64,000 nucleotides of DNA from Halichondria panicea. Lineage: Eukaryota; Porifera; Demospongiae; Suberitida; Halichondriidae. Under the pieces are notes generated by a model that was given only the letters and a program-made list of their open reading frames with translations, had not been told where the DNA came from and made no database searches. The stretch covers positions 2,824,001-2,888,000 of the forward strand of contig NC_087389.1 of NCBI RefSeq assembly GCF_963675165.1. Direction: 5' to 3'. Made by a program: the position numbers and the translations under genes. Below, one piece after another: positions 46,601-56,800 of this stretch. Within the stretch, counting starts at the first letter, position 1. Each line of letters starts with the position of its first letter.

Positions 46601-48220
46601 GAGGGGAAGTGTTTGATGTTCGCAGACATTGAAGGTGCTGGACTTGTAGCGATCGAGGAGGTATTTTTCGAGTTTATCCCGATTGGGGATAGGGGGTGGT
46701 TGGGTCCGTTTGGGGCATTGGCAGTCTTGTGGTTGAGGCGTGATAGTGGCACACATTGGGGTGTCTTCCTCGACGCTGTCAATGGCTGGGAATTTGTTGG
46801 AGATTATCCCTAGGTCTGTGCAAGCTTCCCTGCTGAGGAATAGCTTGTCTGTGTTGCTGGTCACATACACCATCTGCCTGGTTGAGGTTTTTTCTCCTTT
46901 GTCATTGGTCCCTGATAGTCTGAGTATGGTGGCACCGAGGATGCGTATATCATGGTTGTCTGCTGCATGCATCTTGAGAGCGACGGGAATGAGATCCTTT
47001 GTGGATAGTCCCAGTTTCTTCACAATTTTGAGTCCTGCCAAGCAGCTTTGGCAGCCCGTGTCGGCCAGGGCGCTGACAAACGATTGCTGTCTTGGATTTT
47101 TGAGGGTGAACCCAAAGTGGTTGTAGTCCTCTCTTTCAACGCTCATCTGTAGCCTAACAAATGGTTGTGGCTTGGATTGTCTCCGTAACCACCCCTTGGT
47201 GAACTGATCGAAGATGTGGTGGTCCAGGGGTGTAGAGTTAGAGTTGTCCGTTGAGGACAGCCCACATAGTGTATCGAAAATTGCATCTCCGTGTTCGGTC
47301 GTCTTTGTGCCGTTCTTGACTCTACACACCTTTTCGAAGTGGTGATCTTTGTCACAGTGGTTGCACTTGGTGCCATAGGCTGGGCATTCGGTTCGCCTGA
47401 TCCTTGTTGGGGGGTTTCTCCCGTGCCCCTTGGTCCCACAGTATGTGCAGGTATCCTGGTGTTTTGGCAGTGGTTCCTTCATTGGTGGTCTTTTCTGCTT
47501 TCTGTATGAACTGCCCGCCACTGCATCAGTGGCTTGTGGTAGTAGCAGGCGGGATGCCGATCGTTTGCCTGCTTCCTTTGCCTCGATGAATTTGAGGATC
47601 TGCTCTTGGTTGCTGTCTCCCAACAAGTCCATTTGGATATCCGTGTCTTCTAGGCCTCTGCAGAGCACGTCTCTGAGTACAGCTTCTGTATAGTCTACGT
47701 CAGCGTCACATCCAGTACATTTGTGTGTGAACTTACAAATACTGGCTTGTCCTCTCAATCTGGCCCCGTAGGCCCGTATGGGTTCGTCTCGATCTTGCCT
47801 CATGTTATGGAGGGTCACCCTCGCTATCATAGTGTTCTCCTCTCTTACTGCTAGCTTCTTCATGGCTGTGAATACTTCATCTTCTGTCATTCTGGTGAGG
47901 GAGCCTCCTGCATTTCTGGTGAGGTCCTTGCGGAGCTGGTCATCACAGCACTCCAGTAGTTGGATGACCTTGTCAGTGCCTTCCAACCTAGTCGCTCGTG
48001 CATAGTCATTCCATCTCGACTTGAAGTAGTGCCAGTCCTCGGTCGTGCCAGCTGATGAAATACATGGCCTTTTCACCTGTTCGACTCTTGCTGCCTGTGT
48101 TGGTCTATCAGGTGCCCGGTGGCTGGTTGAGTGGGTTGTGATGAGTGCAGCTGCAATTATTGGTTCCACATCAGGGGTCTCATACTCACAGCCTTCTATT
48201 GGGCATTTAACCAGGGGCAT
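43613..48220 (-). CDS. Gag-Pol polyprotein of the Gypsy element
   Basis: One open frame of 1,535 aa with no stop. Gag-like N-terminal part (WHYFKSRWNDYAR near residue 63), then Cys/His knuckles near 257-300 (CTYCGTKGHG, CNHCDKDHHFEKVC). An aspartic protease follows with ADTGC near 385, and reverse transcriptase with CVDD near 708, where most relatives have Y-x-DD. The RNase H first Asp is in LATDWSKNG near 860. The integrase has an HHCC finger near 1130-1165 and the D-D-E triad near 1195, 1247 and 1283. The tail is Pro-rich and ends RRSTRVKKPRTWLY. No chromodomain is apparent. Gag and Pol share a single frame, so product ratio control by frameshift is not expected. Confidence 0.93.
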   Translation of the reverse strand: MPLVKCPIEGCEYETPDVEPIIAAALITTHSTSHRAPDRPTQAARVEQVKRPCISSAGTTEDWHYFKSRWNDYARATRLEGTDKVIQLLECCDDQLRKDLTRNAGGSLTRMTEDEVFTAMKKLAVREENTMIARVTLHNMRQDRDEPIRAYGARLRGQASICKFTHKCTGCDADVDYTEAVLRDVLCRGLEDTDIQMDLLGDSNQEQILKFIEAKEAGKRSASRLLLPQATDAVAGSSYRKQKRPPMKEPLPKHQDTCTYCGTKGHGRNPPTRIRRTECPAYGTKCNHCDKDHHFEKVCRVKNGTKTTEHGDAIFDTLCGLSSTDNSNSTPLDHHIFDQFTKGWLRRQSKPQPFVRLQMSVEREDYNHFGFTLKNPRQQSFVSALADTGCQSCLAGLKIVKKLGLSTKDLIPVALKMHAADNHDIRILGATILRLSGTNDKGEKTSTRQMVYVTSNTDKLFLSREACTDLGIISNKFPAIDSVEEDTPMCATITPQPQDCQCPKRTQPPPIPNRDKLEKYLLDRYKSSTFNVCEHQTLPLMEGPPMRLMIDPHATPSAHHSPIPVPLHWQDEVKAGLDRDVRLGVLEPVPIGDPVTWCHRMVICAKKTGKPRRTIDFQALNLHATRETHHTQSPFHQARSVPQGKKKTVFDAWNGYHSVPLHPEDKHYTTFITPWGRYRYRTAPQGYIASGDGYTRRYDEITSLVPNKTKCVDDTLLWADNIEESFFQACNWLDVCGKHGITLNPDKFRFAQDEVEFAGFEITNDTVKPCKKYVRAISEFPIPQNLTDVRSWFGLVNQVSYAFSMTDVMLPFRDLLKANNKFQWDDTLQQAFEQSKQTIITEIHNGVTIFDKTKPTCLATDWSKNGIGYWLFQKHCSCPSNDLFCCTTGWKITLVGSRFTHAAESRYAPIEGEALAVADALDKSRHFVLGCNNLTIAVDHRPLLKIFGDRSLDQISNTRLRNLKEKTLRYRFKMAHIPGVKNRAPDTLSRHPTGDQNPPKMVLHDDIHGIQDGTTAPTLHIPTQLMAGICTEDQLHSIEVENELQESFISSLHSTHTVNWEEVQIATSSDEHMLLLLSIIEDGIPEQRHQLPAEIREYHQFRKHLYSTDGVVIYKDRIVIPPSLRPVCLSALHAAHQGTSAMTSKAEASIFWPGITSDIQATRANCSQCNRMAPSQAALPPTSPMLSVYPFQCICADYFHYQGCNYIVIIDRYSNWPIVERAKDGATGLINVLRHTFATYGIPDELSSDGGPEFIAHTTRQLLHTWGVHHRLSSVAYPHSNCRAEVGVKTIKRLITGNVGKDGAITIDAFQQAILQYRNTPDPATKLSPAMCIFGRPTKDLIPILPGKYRPQSTWRDTLNLREEALRKRHLIQQEKWSEHTKPLTPLRVGDTVRIQNQTGHHPTKWDRTGIVIEVRQFHQYLIRIDGSGRQTLRNRKFVRKITPVHQPAIQRSILDDLTHVPFSTTTPPTQPPSPSSDETPPGTAEDHVTPADPNPPADPTPPPAAEPPPPLSPIPIPAPLRRSTRVKKPRTWLY

Positions 48221-48328
48221 TGTTGGACCACGTGGTGGTGCTCTCTATTTGGGTATAATTCTTCTTGGCCTTTTGTAACAGCTTCTTGCTTCAGGGATAG
48301 TAGGAAGATCGTTCCTCTTGATTTAGTG

Positions 48329-48342
48329 AGTTGTACTAATCA
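48329..48342 (-). other. Putative self-priming primer-binding site
   Basis: The 14 nt directly downstream of the 5' LTR read TGATTAGTACAACT on the element strand. This is the exact reverse complement of AGTTGTACTAATCA within the LTR (plus-strand 48416-48429). The site does not start TGG, as a tRNA 3'-end match would. Tf1/sushi elements prime from the 5' end of their own RNA in just this way. Confidence 0.6.
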
Positions 48343-48476
48343 TAAATAATAAGGAGTAATCCTATTTGCTCACGTATTGTAAACTCAGTCAGAATTAGAT
48401 ATTCACGTAAATCAATGATTAGTACAACTGATTAAATAAGGTAAATACTACCTATCTATAAAGTCAATGTTCTCTA
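48343..48476 (-). repeat. 5' LTR of the Gypsy element
   Basis: 134 bp, same as the 3' LTR. If the self-priming reading is right, transcription should begin at or near the AGTTGTACTAATCA segment, about 47 bp into the LTR. Confidence 0.92.
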
Positions 48477-48599
48477 AACACCTTCAACTCTAATGACTGC
48501 AATCCAGCAAGTTTCCCGTTAAGAGTTCCTGACAAAGCCAGCAGCAGCGATTGTACTGATGAATCCAATCAATCACAGAGCTTTCTGGAGTGCAAAGTC

Positions 48600-49410
48600 A
48601 CCCATGCAGTAACGTTCATACTGCGTCAACGGACATGCAGTGGTTGTCGGGTTTCTGCAAATTCTCTCTGGACTTTGTATTCCAGCAGGTCTGGGGTGTG
48701 TGGATATCTACGTGCAATGATAGTGCGTGAGGGTTAAATACTCTCACATCAATGAAAGTTCTTTCAAAAGGGCACTATGCAGACAAATGAGTTGCCATGC
48801 AGTAACGTTCATACTGCGTCAGCGGACATGCAGTGGTTGTCGGTTTCTGCAAATTCTCTCTGGACTTTGTATTCCAGCAGGTCTGGGGTGTGTGGATATC
48901 TACGTGCAATGATAGTGCGTGAGGGTTAAATACTCTCACATCAATACAGTAGACTCCCGCTATTCCGGCTCCCTGAAGTACGGCCACCTCGATATACCGG
49001 CCATTTGGCTTGGCACGGAATGCTAGCTATATGTTTACTGCACAAAACTCACCCTGAAGTACGGCCACTCGCTATTCCGGTTACCGGCCAGTGCTGGCTG
49101 TCCCAAACAAGGTTTTCAATGTAATTTTATACGTGTATTACGGCGGGATATGACGTTTTGGGTGTGGTTTAGCAAATAAAATTGAATTACACTTAAATAG
49201 AGAACAAAATGATTCATTATCCTCGAGACAAAAACCGCAAAAGTAGTCATTAGATTCGAGGTAAGGTCTTTTTTTAAGCCGCGGCTATTTCCTGAGCTAC
49301 AGCCACCTCGCTATTCCGGCCAAGCTGCATGGTCCCAAGGGTGACCGGATTAACGAGAGTCTACTGTATATGAAGGTTCTTTCAAAAGGGCACTATGCAG
49401 ACAAATGACT
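48600..49410. repeat. Tandem duplication of about 190 bp, second copy split by a MITE
   Basis: GCAGTAACGTTCATACTGCG to GGCACTATGCAGACAAATGA (48609-48788) is repeated from 48799. The second copy breaks at 48946, and its tail (TTCTTTCAAAAGGGCACTAT) resumes after 49366. The frame across the first unit is open and Cys-rich (CSGC), which hints at a disrupted exon. Confidence 0.75.
48947..49366. mobile_element. pogo/Tigger-like MITE with TA duplication
   Basis: TIRs CAGTAGACTCCCGCTATTCC and its imperfect complement ending AGAGTCTACTG are flanked by TA on both sides. Subterminal GTACGGCCACCTCG and CCGGTTACCGGCC repeats follow. CAGT...CTCG...CCGG ends are typical of pogo-group elements. It interrupts the second unit of the local duplication. 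Confidence 0.75.
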
Positions 49411-50689
49411 TGGATCTTTTCCTACGATTTGTTACTGGAAGCTGCATGCATTGCAAAGGAAATTAAGATAGTATTCAACGGTGTGTCAGGCTTAGCAGCT
49501 GATTGCTCACTTCTGTTTTTTCACTTTTGAAGTTGATAACGTCTTATCAAACTTCACTGACTTCAAAAAGGACTTTGTAAGGATCTTAGCCCGCACAAAC
49601 AAAGTGGAGGGTGAATCAGCGTTTATTGAAGCTGAATAATTCTTTTATTGTTGCATTGTTGTGGTGCCATAATTATGAGCTATTAATATGACCTATATAT
49701 ATATGAATTTGTAATGAGAGTAAGTAGTCCATAAGCTCAATGTATGTCACGTCCAGGGGTGTAGCCAGGAATTGAGAGAGGGGAGTGCTTGATGAATGCA
49801 TGGATGTAACGAATTACCAGTGCCAAATTTGTTGTTCTTACATGTCCTGAGATTGATTCTAACGCAATTTGGCTATAGAAATGACAAAATTTGCATTAGC
49901 TAGATAATAATAATGGAGTCAACCATGCAATGTGTCGAGGGTGGACCTGGTGATGAGCAAATTCGTCATAATTATAGCTTCTGAGAAGTTATGCTGATGG
50001 TCTATGGAGAGATGCACCATGCAGAGCAAGTTCTATAATGCTCATGCCATCATACGTCAATTGATGTCAATTAGGCTGCAGGTAAGCCAAAAAATTACAT
50101 GCAAGTTTTGCAGCATTATGCTACATAGACATTTAAGTATTACATGAGTATCCAGTAATAAAAATGACAATGATAGGTTCTTCAGATTTCCAACAACTAC
50201 ATCCAAGACTCGTACTCCCGGCCTAGAGGTGTGACCATAAAGGAACGGCAGCTCGCATGGTTACATGCTATACGCCGTGAGGACCTTTACACAAGCTAAC
50301 ATTGGGAATTCTCGTGTCTGTGGTTGTCATTTCGTTCAAGGTCATCCTGCTAAGAAACGAACATTGACTGGATACCAACACTTAACCTTGGCTATACAGT
50401 CTTCGACTCATCCTCTACTGTCTGGGAGGCCTTCTTGTAAAATTCCATAGTACATGTATAGCACTGTGGTGGACTCTTTAATACAAAACTCAGGAGCCTA
50501 TAGGCGACATTTAGAGCATGGGCAAACCAAAGGAAAGGAACATAAGTTATATCTGTTTTTCTAGAAAATCTGGCGCTAAAAAGTCCATATATACATGTAC
50601 TGGCAAGGATCATGAGCACTAGCTCTATTGTATAAATACCAAAGTTCCCCAAACCCTAACCCTAACATCCATTTCAAGATCAATCACCT
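49411..50689. other. Intergenic, nothing recognised
   Basis: No coding exon or complete element was recognised. A telomere-like AAACCCTAACCCTAAC lies at 50651-50666 and is too short to mean much. Confidence 0.5.
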
Positions 50690-51432
50690 AGCCTCGATTC
50701 CAGGCCGCGAGAGAAAAGCGGCCTGGTGTTGGTTACCACACTACCTTGTATGCGTATGCGCGAAATAATTGACAACAATTTCATCATACAAATTGTAAAA
50801 AAACGGACAAAGTTACAAAAGGGAAGAATACGTATGACAATGTGCCCACAATGGCAGCTTTCAGAGACTCCTATACTAATCAAAGTAGAATAATTATGCT
50901 GCAGCAGTGTTGCTTCTTCTAGCTCTGTTTATCAAAGAGACAGTTCAAGAAAGCCTCCCAGACAGCTAGAGCTGCCAGCTAGGAAGAGTGGTGGACTCTT
51001 TAATACATCAGTAGATCTTGAGTGAATAACTTCCTGAGTGTCGAGTTAAAGCTTATTAAAAGCTTTCAGGAGTAATCCTTAGCTTCTTTATCTTCAGCAA
51101 TGACTTCTTTGTCGAACATAAAGGTAAGATTTAGTAGCAGAAGACTTGCCTGGTCCATATTACCACAGCCTCATCAGGGGACCCACAGGAACACATCATG
51201 CCTTTCTTATAACATCTGTAGCCTTACAGTGTAGGGTGCCGTTAAGTAGAGACTTGGCTTGATACAATAAATGGCGTAAGAACTCAGTCATCTTTGCACA
51301 ATACTTCTATGTAAGGGACTGTAACTTCAGAATACAAATAGAATGTTGCTGACAGTATATCCACAAATACACGCATGCGCATACAAGGTATACCAGGCCG
51401 CCCTTCTCTTCGCGGCCTGGAATCGAGGCTAA
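50690..51432. mobile_element. Foldback element of the CCTCGATTCCAGGCC family
   Basis: The left end AGCCTCGATTCCAGGCCGCG... through ACCTTGTATGCGTATGCGCG is mirrored at the right end (CGCATGCGCATACAAGG ... GCGGCCTGGAATCGAGGCT). The arms are about 80 bp and imperfect, with small hairpins inside each. The interior is non-coding. Confidence 0.65.
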
Positions 51433-51659
51433 TAGCAGCTTAGCGCGTTTGTTCTTTATTTGCCTAGGTATCATACCTAAATCTATCCAGTGCAGCATAA
51501 AAATTTATACCCTAGCCACAGAAGGCTAATTTCCTCTCTTAAGCTGATTCCTCTGGGGCGCAATAGCTCAACCGATTTCTGTTGAAGAGGATCAAGCTAT
51601 TGGTGGTGTATAAACTCAGGGGCGCGAGGATAAACTCAGTTTTACATGTAAAACATAGA

Positions 51660-52925
51660 TTGCCTCACACGAGATCAACTTTCATGAGATCAACTCCCAC
51701 GAGATCAATTCTTACCAGAGCAACTTTGCATGAGGTCAACTGTCAATAGATCAACTCTCACAGAATCAACTCAACTCCTGAAATCAACTCAAATCAACTC
51801 TAATCTTGTTATCCAGAAATTAACTTTTTAAAGGTGTTGGCCTCACTTTTTTAGCTAATTACTATTGTGCATGTGCGCCCATGCCAAAGGTTGGCAGGTA
51901 TTGAGTAATAAGCCCCTATAGATTTAGCACAATGCACACTCATTCGCAATGGCTCAATCATCAAGAATTCAGGAAACATTTACTTTCAATCACATCAGCC
52001 CAGAACCAACAACGGTATTTTAATAATGAAAAAAGTCATCGTTAGTACAAAAGCAACCCCTCAACACAAAGGCTGCCTCTGTAAATGGCCTGAAATTTCC
52101 TCCGAAGGTGTTCGTTATAATAGGGTACGTTACACTCAAATTTCAGTGAGGTGGTGAAAATAATAGCTTAGAGCTATGATGTATGTTACTGCGTTCTATC
52201 GTGATAAGCGCCACTGAACTGATCAACCTATGGTATGTAATGAATCTCGTGCCAACTATGTAATCCAATAGGCCCTCTAATAACCAACACCCACTCAAGT
52301 CAATGGCCCACACTTTAAAGGTGCTGTTTCAAATTCTTACCCATGCAGCCGTAACAGCCTGTAGTACCGAACAGTATAATGGCAGCTGCAAAAATTCAAA
52401 CAACAGGCATCCGATTAATATAGATTGAGTGCATCCAACCAAACAAAGATTCAGAGCTACATGCTAGCCTCGATCCCAGGCCGAGTTTTTGCTTTTATAA
52501 CGGTTAGGCGAACAGCCGAGTTTTCGCTTTTATAACGGTTAGGCGTTGTTGTTTTCGCTTTTATAACGGTTAGGCGTTGTTCGCCTAACCGTTATAAAAG
52601 CGAAAACTCGGCCTGGGATCGAGGCTAAGCTACATGCATGTTTGTAGCTACATCTCGGCCATAGAGACGCAAAATAAAAGAGAAGAATCCATACAAACAC
52701 TGTTTAACACGTGAGGCATGACTCTGAAGAGTATATTTATTTTACCAGCCATCAAGCATCTTAACTGTAAAATTTGTAAGTGTAACGTTTTTTGTAATTA
52801 ATCACATGAAGTTGATCCTATGAAAGTTGATTCGTTTATCTACTAACAATTGACCTCATGCAAAGTTGCTCTGGTAAGAATTGATCTCGAGGGAGTTGAT
52901 CTCATGAAAGTTGATCTCGTGTGCA
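51660..52925. mobile_element. Large foldback with arms made of repeated GATCAACT words
   Basis: The left arm (51669-51790) is a string of variants of GAGATCAACTYYCAYGA. The right arm (52800-52925) is the inverse string (GTTGATCTCATGAAAGTTGATC). TTACCAGAGCAACTTTGCAT on the left and its complement on the right align the arms exactly. The 1-kb centre carries the hairpin array at 52468-52628. Confidence 0.7.
52468..52628. repeat. Hairpin array of CGCTTTTATAACGGTTAGGCG units
   Basis: Between AGCCTCGATCCCAGGCC and its complement lie three direct copies of TTCGCTTTTATAACGGTTAG and one inverted copy. A single-unit version occurs at 57895-57965. It looks like a palindromic element in which the arm has been amplified on one side. 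Confidence 0.75.
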
Positions 52926-53612
52926 CACACCAAAACATAGGGCCACGTGGTGTTTTAATTAGTTGACCCTGGCATTCCTTCTCTGATTTCAACGTGTATA
53001 CAGTGCATCCAGCTTAGAGAGTAGATTACTACAAATGTGTGAGTGGTTGTACTTAAAATTAATGTTGATATCTTTTGATTGGAATCTTTCTAAGAAATTG
53101 TGCTGATACCATTGTGTAGGTGATAAATAAGCTACAACATATCCCAAAAAATGTCCATGAGGTGGTGGGTTTGGGGGGATTAATGCATTAAGACCCTAGC
53201 AAATTGTTATAGTGGGTAATCAGTTAGAGTAATAAAACACTAACCTTAAACAGGTAAGGTCTCAGACTTCATAATGGTTTAGGTATCCTGACCATCCTTT
53301 ATGGGTCTTATATATATGTTCACAGTGTATATAATTCATGATTTACTGGTTTTCAGGTATAAATTTGGTTAGAGTAATAACTTCTGAAAAATTAATAGCT
53401 TAGCTTTCAAATTTCTGTAGTAAGTTTACAGATAAATCGGCTACATTTTGATACCAAGAACATCCTCTATGCTTATTCCTTTGCTGAAATAACACTGAAA
53501 CATCACAAGCTGCTAACCACAAACCAATGTCGACTACACGCTTAATTAAGAGTGGGTGTACAGTTATTGTACGCCCACTTATGTGGTTGATTAAAGCAGA
53601 CAAGTAGTTCTC
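52926..53612. other. Intergenic, nothing recognised
   Basis: Low-complexity AT-rich DNA. The 81-codon minus frame at 53400-53645 runs into a repeat and has no family likeness. Confidence 0.5.
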
Positions 53613-53752
53613 AGAGGAGGTACGACACAGAGGCACACACTGCACAGCTCAGCACAGCAATAATTATCCGCCCACGCCCCGCCCACGTCGTATGTTTTTG
53701 CTGAGAGTAATCAAAGGCTATTACTTGAGCTGCCGTGCCTGTCGGACCTCCT
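53613..53752. repeat. GAGGAGGTACGAC-family inverted repeat
   Basis: CAGAGGAGGTACGACACAGA ... GTCGGACCTCCTC is a short inverted-repeat element related to 6386-6540 (shared TAATTATCCGCCCACG and GAGTAATCAAAGGCTA). Its terminal words also match the 10362 element. The LINE-bearing MITE inserted at its right end. Confidence 0.55.
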
Positions 53753-53839
53753 CTAGTCTGGGGGCCAGACCTTTTCTCAAGAGGGGGGAGGGGGAAGAGA
53801 GAAAGAGGTCTGGAGGGAGGAGACTGTGATATTGGAGGT

Positions 53840-56800
53840 CAAAATTCAAGGGACATGGCACACACATTTGCAAGTATGTGTGTCTCCTAAGGAATTATGA
53901 AAACAGGAGAATCAAAAACAATATGTTGAAATGTGCTACGATGAGATGAGTTTATTTAGTTGATCTTCGAAGATGGCCAACAGTAGAAGAGCAGTAAAGG
54001 AGAGCGTGAATCCGAGGATACACATGCAAACCAATTGAATATTGCCCTTTGGGATATTTCTTCCTGAAATTGAAGGCTTGCTGAAGATAGACTGCAAGCA
54101 CTTTCTTTTGGGAACCGAATGTTAAACTCAAACTAATCTCAAGCCTACTCACCAAGGAGCTCGCTTTGTTTCAAGTCTACTCACCAAGGAGCTCGAGGCT
54201 GCACTGAAAGATGAAGTTGGAGAAATGGACTCTATTTTTGTTTTTTCTGGTATGGCTCTCACGCCTAAGCACGCTCAAGGATGGTCCTCCAGGCGCATGC
54301 AGTATGTTCTCAAGCTGTATGTTAACTCTACCTGCTGGACAGTCCCAGAGATCCACTTTCAGGAGATCAAGTAAAACCTCTCAGTCTTTGGGCTCTAATT
54401 GGAACCTAAACAAAGCACACAAACTCTACTTCCTAGTTATCCTTGTTCTCTCTGGCGATATTCAGTCTAACCCTGGCCCTGTTGTCAATTGGAAGTACCC
54501 TTGTGGAAAATGCAACTGTCCTGTAAAGACCAACCAAGCTGGAATCATGTGTGAAGTCTGCTATGCATGGCACCACTGCAAATGTGTCAGCATTGATGAT
54601 TCTGAGTATCACAGGCTCCAGTTGTCTGATGAAGCATGGTGTTGCTCCTCTTGCTTCAGGACAGCCTTGCCGTTCCATGACTCATCAACACTAAACTCTA
54701 CCATCAGCTCAACCTCTTGCTCTACTTCAGACTCTATTTCTTCCTCACTCGCCAGTTCTCATGGAAGGGACTGCACAATTGTGTACACTAACTGTCGCAG
54801 CGTACTGCCCAAAATGGACATCCTTCGTACCCATGCTGCCTCCTTTGGCCCAGATGTTTACGCTCTCACTGAAACCTGGCTCGACGATTCCATATCTGAC
54901 ATTGAGATCTTTATTCCTGACTATACTATCATCCGTCGTGACAGAAATCGCCATGGAGGTGGCGTACTTCTTTACGTCAGGGAGAGTACCCCTGTGGAGC
55001 TAGTTACCAAGCACCCAAGCTTAGAACTCCTGCTAGTAGAAGCTAAATTCACAAACAGCCCTACCCTTCTTGGTATTTACTATAGACCACCTTCGGCGGG
55101 GAGTGCCAACCTTGCAGACCTTGAGTGTGCCCTGGAGAGCCTTCAACCGTCTAGGCTATCAAACTCTATCCTTATGGGTGATTTCAATATTGATCTCTCA
55201 AAAAACTCCATGCAAATGCTTTCTCATTTCCACCTGACCCAGGTTGTCTCTGAACCTACTAGACTCACGGATAAAGGTTCTTCACTTATTGATCATGTCT
55301 ACATCTCTGACCACTCGCTCTTACAGTCGTGCTCCACGTCACCACCTCTAGGGTCCTCTGACCACCAATGCATCTCAGTGGTCCTCAAGTGGTCAACCAG
55401 ACCTATTAAAAGAGTCAAAAGAGACGTGTGGTTGTATTCTAGAGCAGATTGGGATTCAGTTAATGCAGAGCTTTTGTCAGACTCGACCACCACACACTCA
55501 TTCACAGATATAAACTCGGCCTTATCCCAGTGGAAAAACTCCTTCCTTTCAGTCCTCAGTCGACATATCCCTCGACGTCTTGTCTCCACTCGCAAACACA
55601 TCCCTTGGCTGACTACTGAGATCATTCGCTTACTTCGTAGAAGGGATTGCAGTCACTCTCGTGCCAAAGCTCTTAATACAGAATCGTCTTGGTCGAAGTT
55701 TCGCTCTCTCCGAAATCGATCAGTTGCTGCAGTTCGTGCAGCTAAGTGGGCTTTCCTTAAGAGCCTGGGCAGTCTAATTAAGTCACCCAAGGAATTTTGG
55801 TCAACTTACCATGCGCTGTCACCAACTAAGCAGCGTATACCACATACTTTGACAAACGGTACCATCACTGCTGACTCTCCGTTCAGCAAAGCAAATTTGC
55901 TCAACACCCACTTCACCTCATGTCTATCTAACACCACTGATGTCCTTTCATCACCTTGGGATGCTCCTGTTTCACCTTCCCTTGACTCTATTTCCTGCTC
56001 TCCGGACCAGGTGCTTTCATTGCTGTCTAGGACAAAGTTAAAAACTGCCTCAGGGCCAGACGGGATATCTAGTCACATGCTGCGCAAAACCTCATCCTCC
56101 ATCCATCATTTCTTCACGTACCTTTTCAACAAATCGATAGAGACGGGTGTCTTTCCTGAAGAGTGGAAAGCCTCTAATGTAACACCAATATTTAAAGCAG
56201 GCGACCCCAAACTAGCGTCAAACTACCGTCCGATCTCATTACTATCGTTACTATCAAAGGTGCTGGAACGCATTGTTCATAATAAGGTAGTGGAGTATCT
56301 TACTTCCAACAACCTTCTTTCAACACTTCAATTTGGCTTCAGGCGGGGCAGTTCTACCCAGGAGGCAATCCTCCATGCTACTCATGACTGGCACCGCTCA
56401 TTGGACAATGGCTCTAGTGTAGCTGCTGTTTTCTTTGACCTGAGCAAAGCCTTCGACAGAGTCCCTCACCAAGGCCTCCTGAAAACTCTCTGGTCAGCAG
56501 GCATCTCGGGCAGCCTACATAAGTGGTTTACTAGCTACCTCACAAACAGGAAGCAGAAGGTAGTCCTGGATGGTCACTCTTTGTCCACCGCCAATGTCAA
56601 TTCTGGAGTACCACAGGGGTCCATCTTAGGCCCCCTTCTGTTCAGCCTATACATTGATCCCCTAACAAGAATTCCTCTTTCTCCGGGCTCTCAGCTGTTA
56701 TTGTATGCGGACGACATACTCCTGTACAGCCCCATTAGAAATGAATTTGACGTCTTGGATCTTCAAGGAGATATTGATGCCATAGCCAACTGGGTCAACA

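Larger units (their letters stand above)
43441..48476 (-). mobile_element. Ty3/Gypsy LTR retrotransposon, apparently full-length and young
   Basis: Two 134-bp LTRs (43441-43574 and 48343-48476) look identical base for base. The element is flanked by the 5-bp direct repeat AACAC (43436-43440 and 48477-48481). It is read on the minus strand. A purine tract GGGAGGAGA sits against the 3' LTR and a gag-pol frame of 1,535 codons fills the interior. The protease-RT-RNaseH-integrase order defines Ty3/Gypsy. LTR ends are not TG...CA, which is unusual. Intact structure argues for recent movement. Confidence 0.93.

Noticed and set aside
43851-48349. Many plus- and minus-strand frames inside the Gypsy element
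   Set aside because: They are shadows of the 1,535-codon gag-pol frame.
50651-50666. Telomere-like AACCCTAACCCTAAC (also near 42363)
   Set aside because: Only about two and a half units; not a telomere or clear interstitial array.
54433-55625. Minus-strand frames under the LINE
   Set aside because: They overlap the LINE ORF, which has unmistakable motifs.
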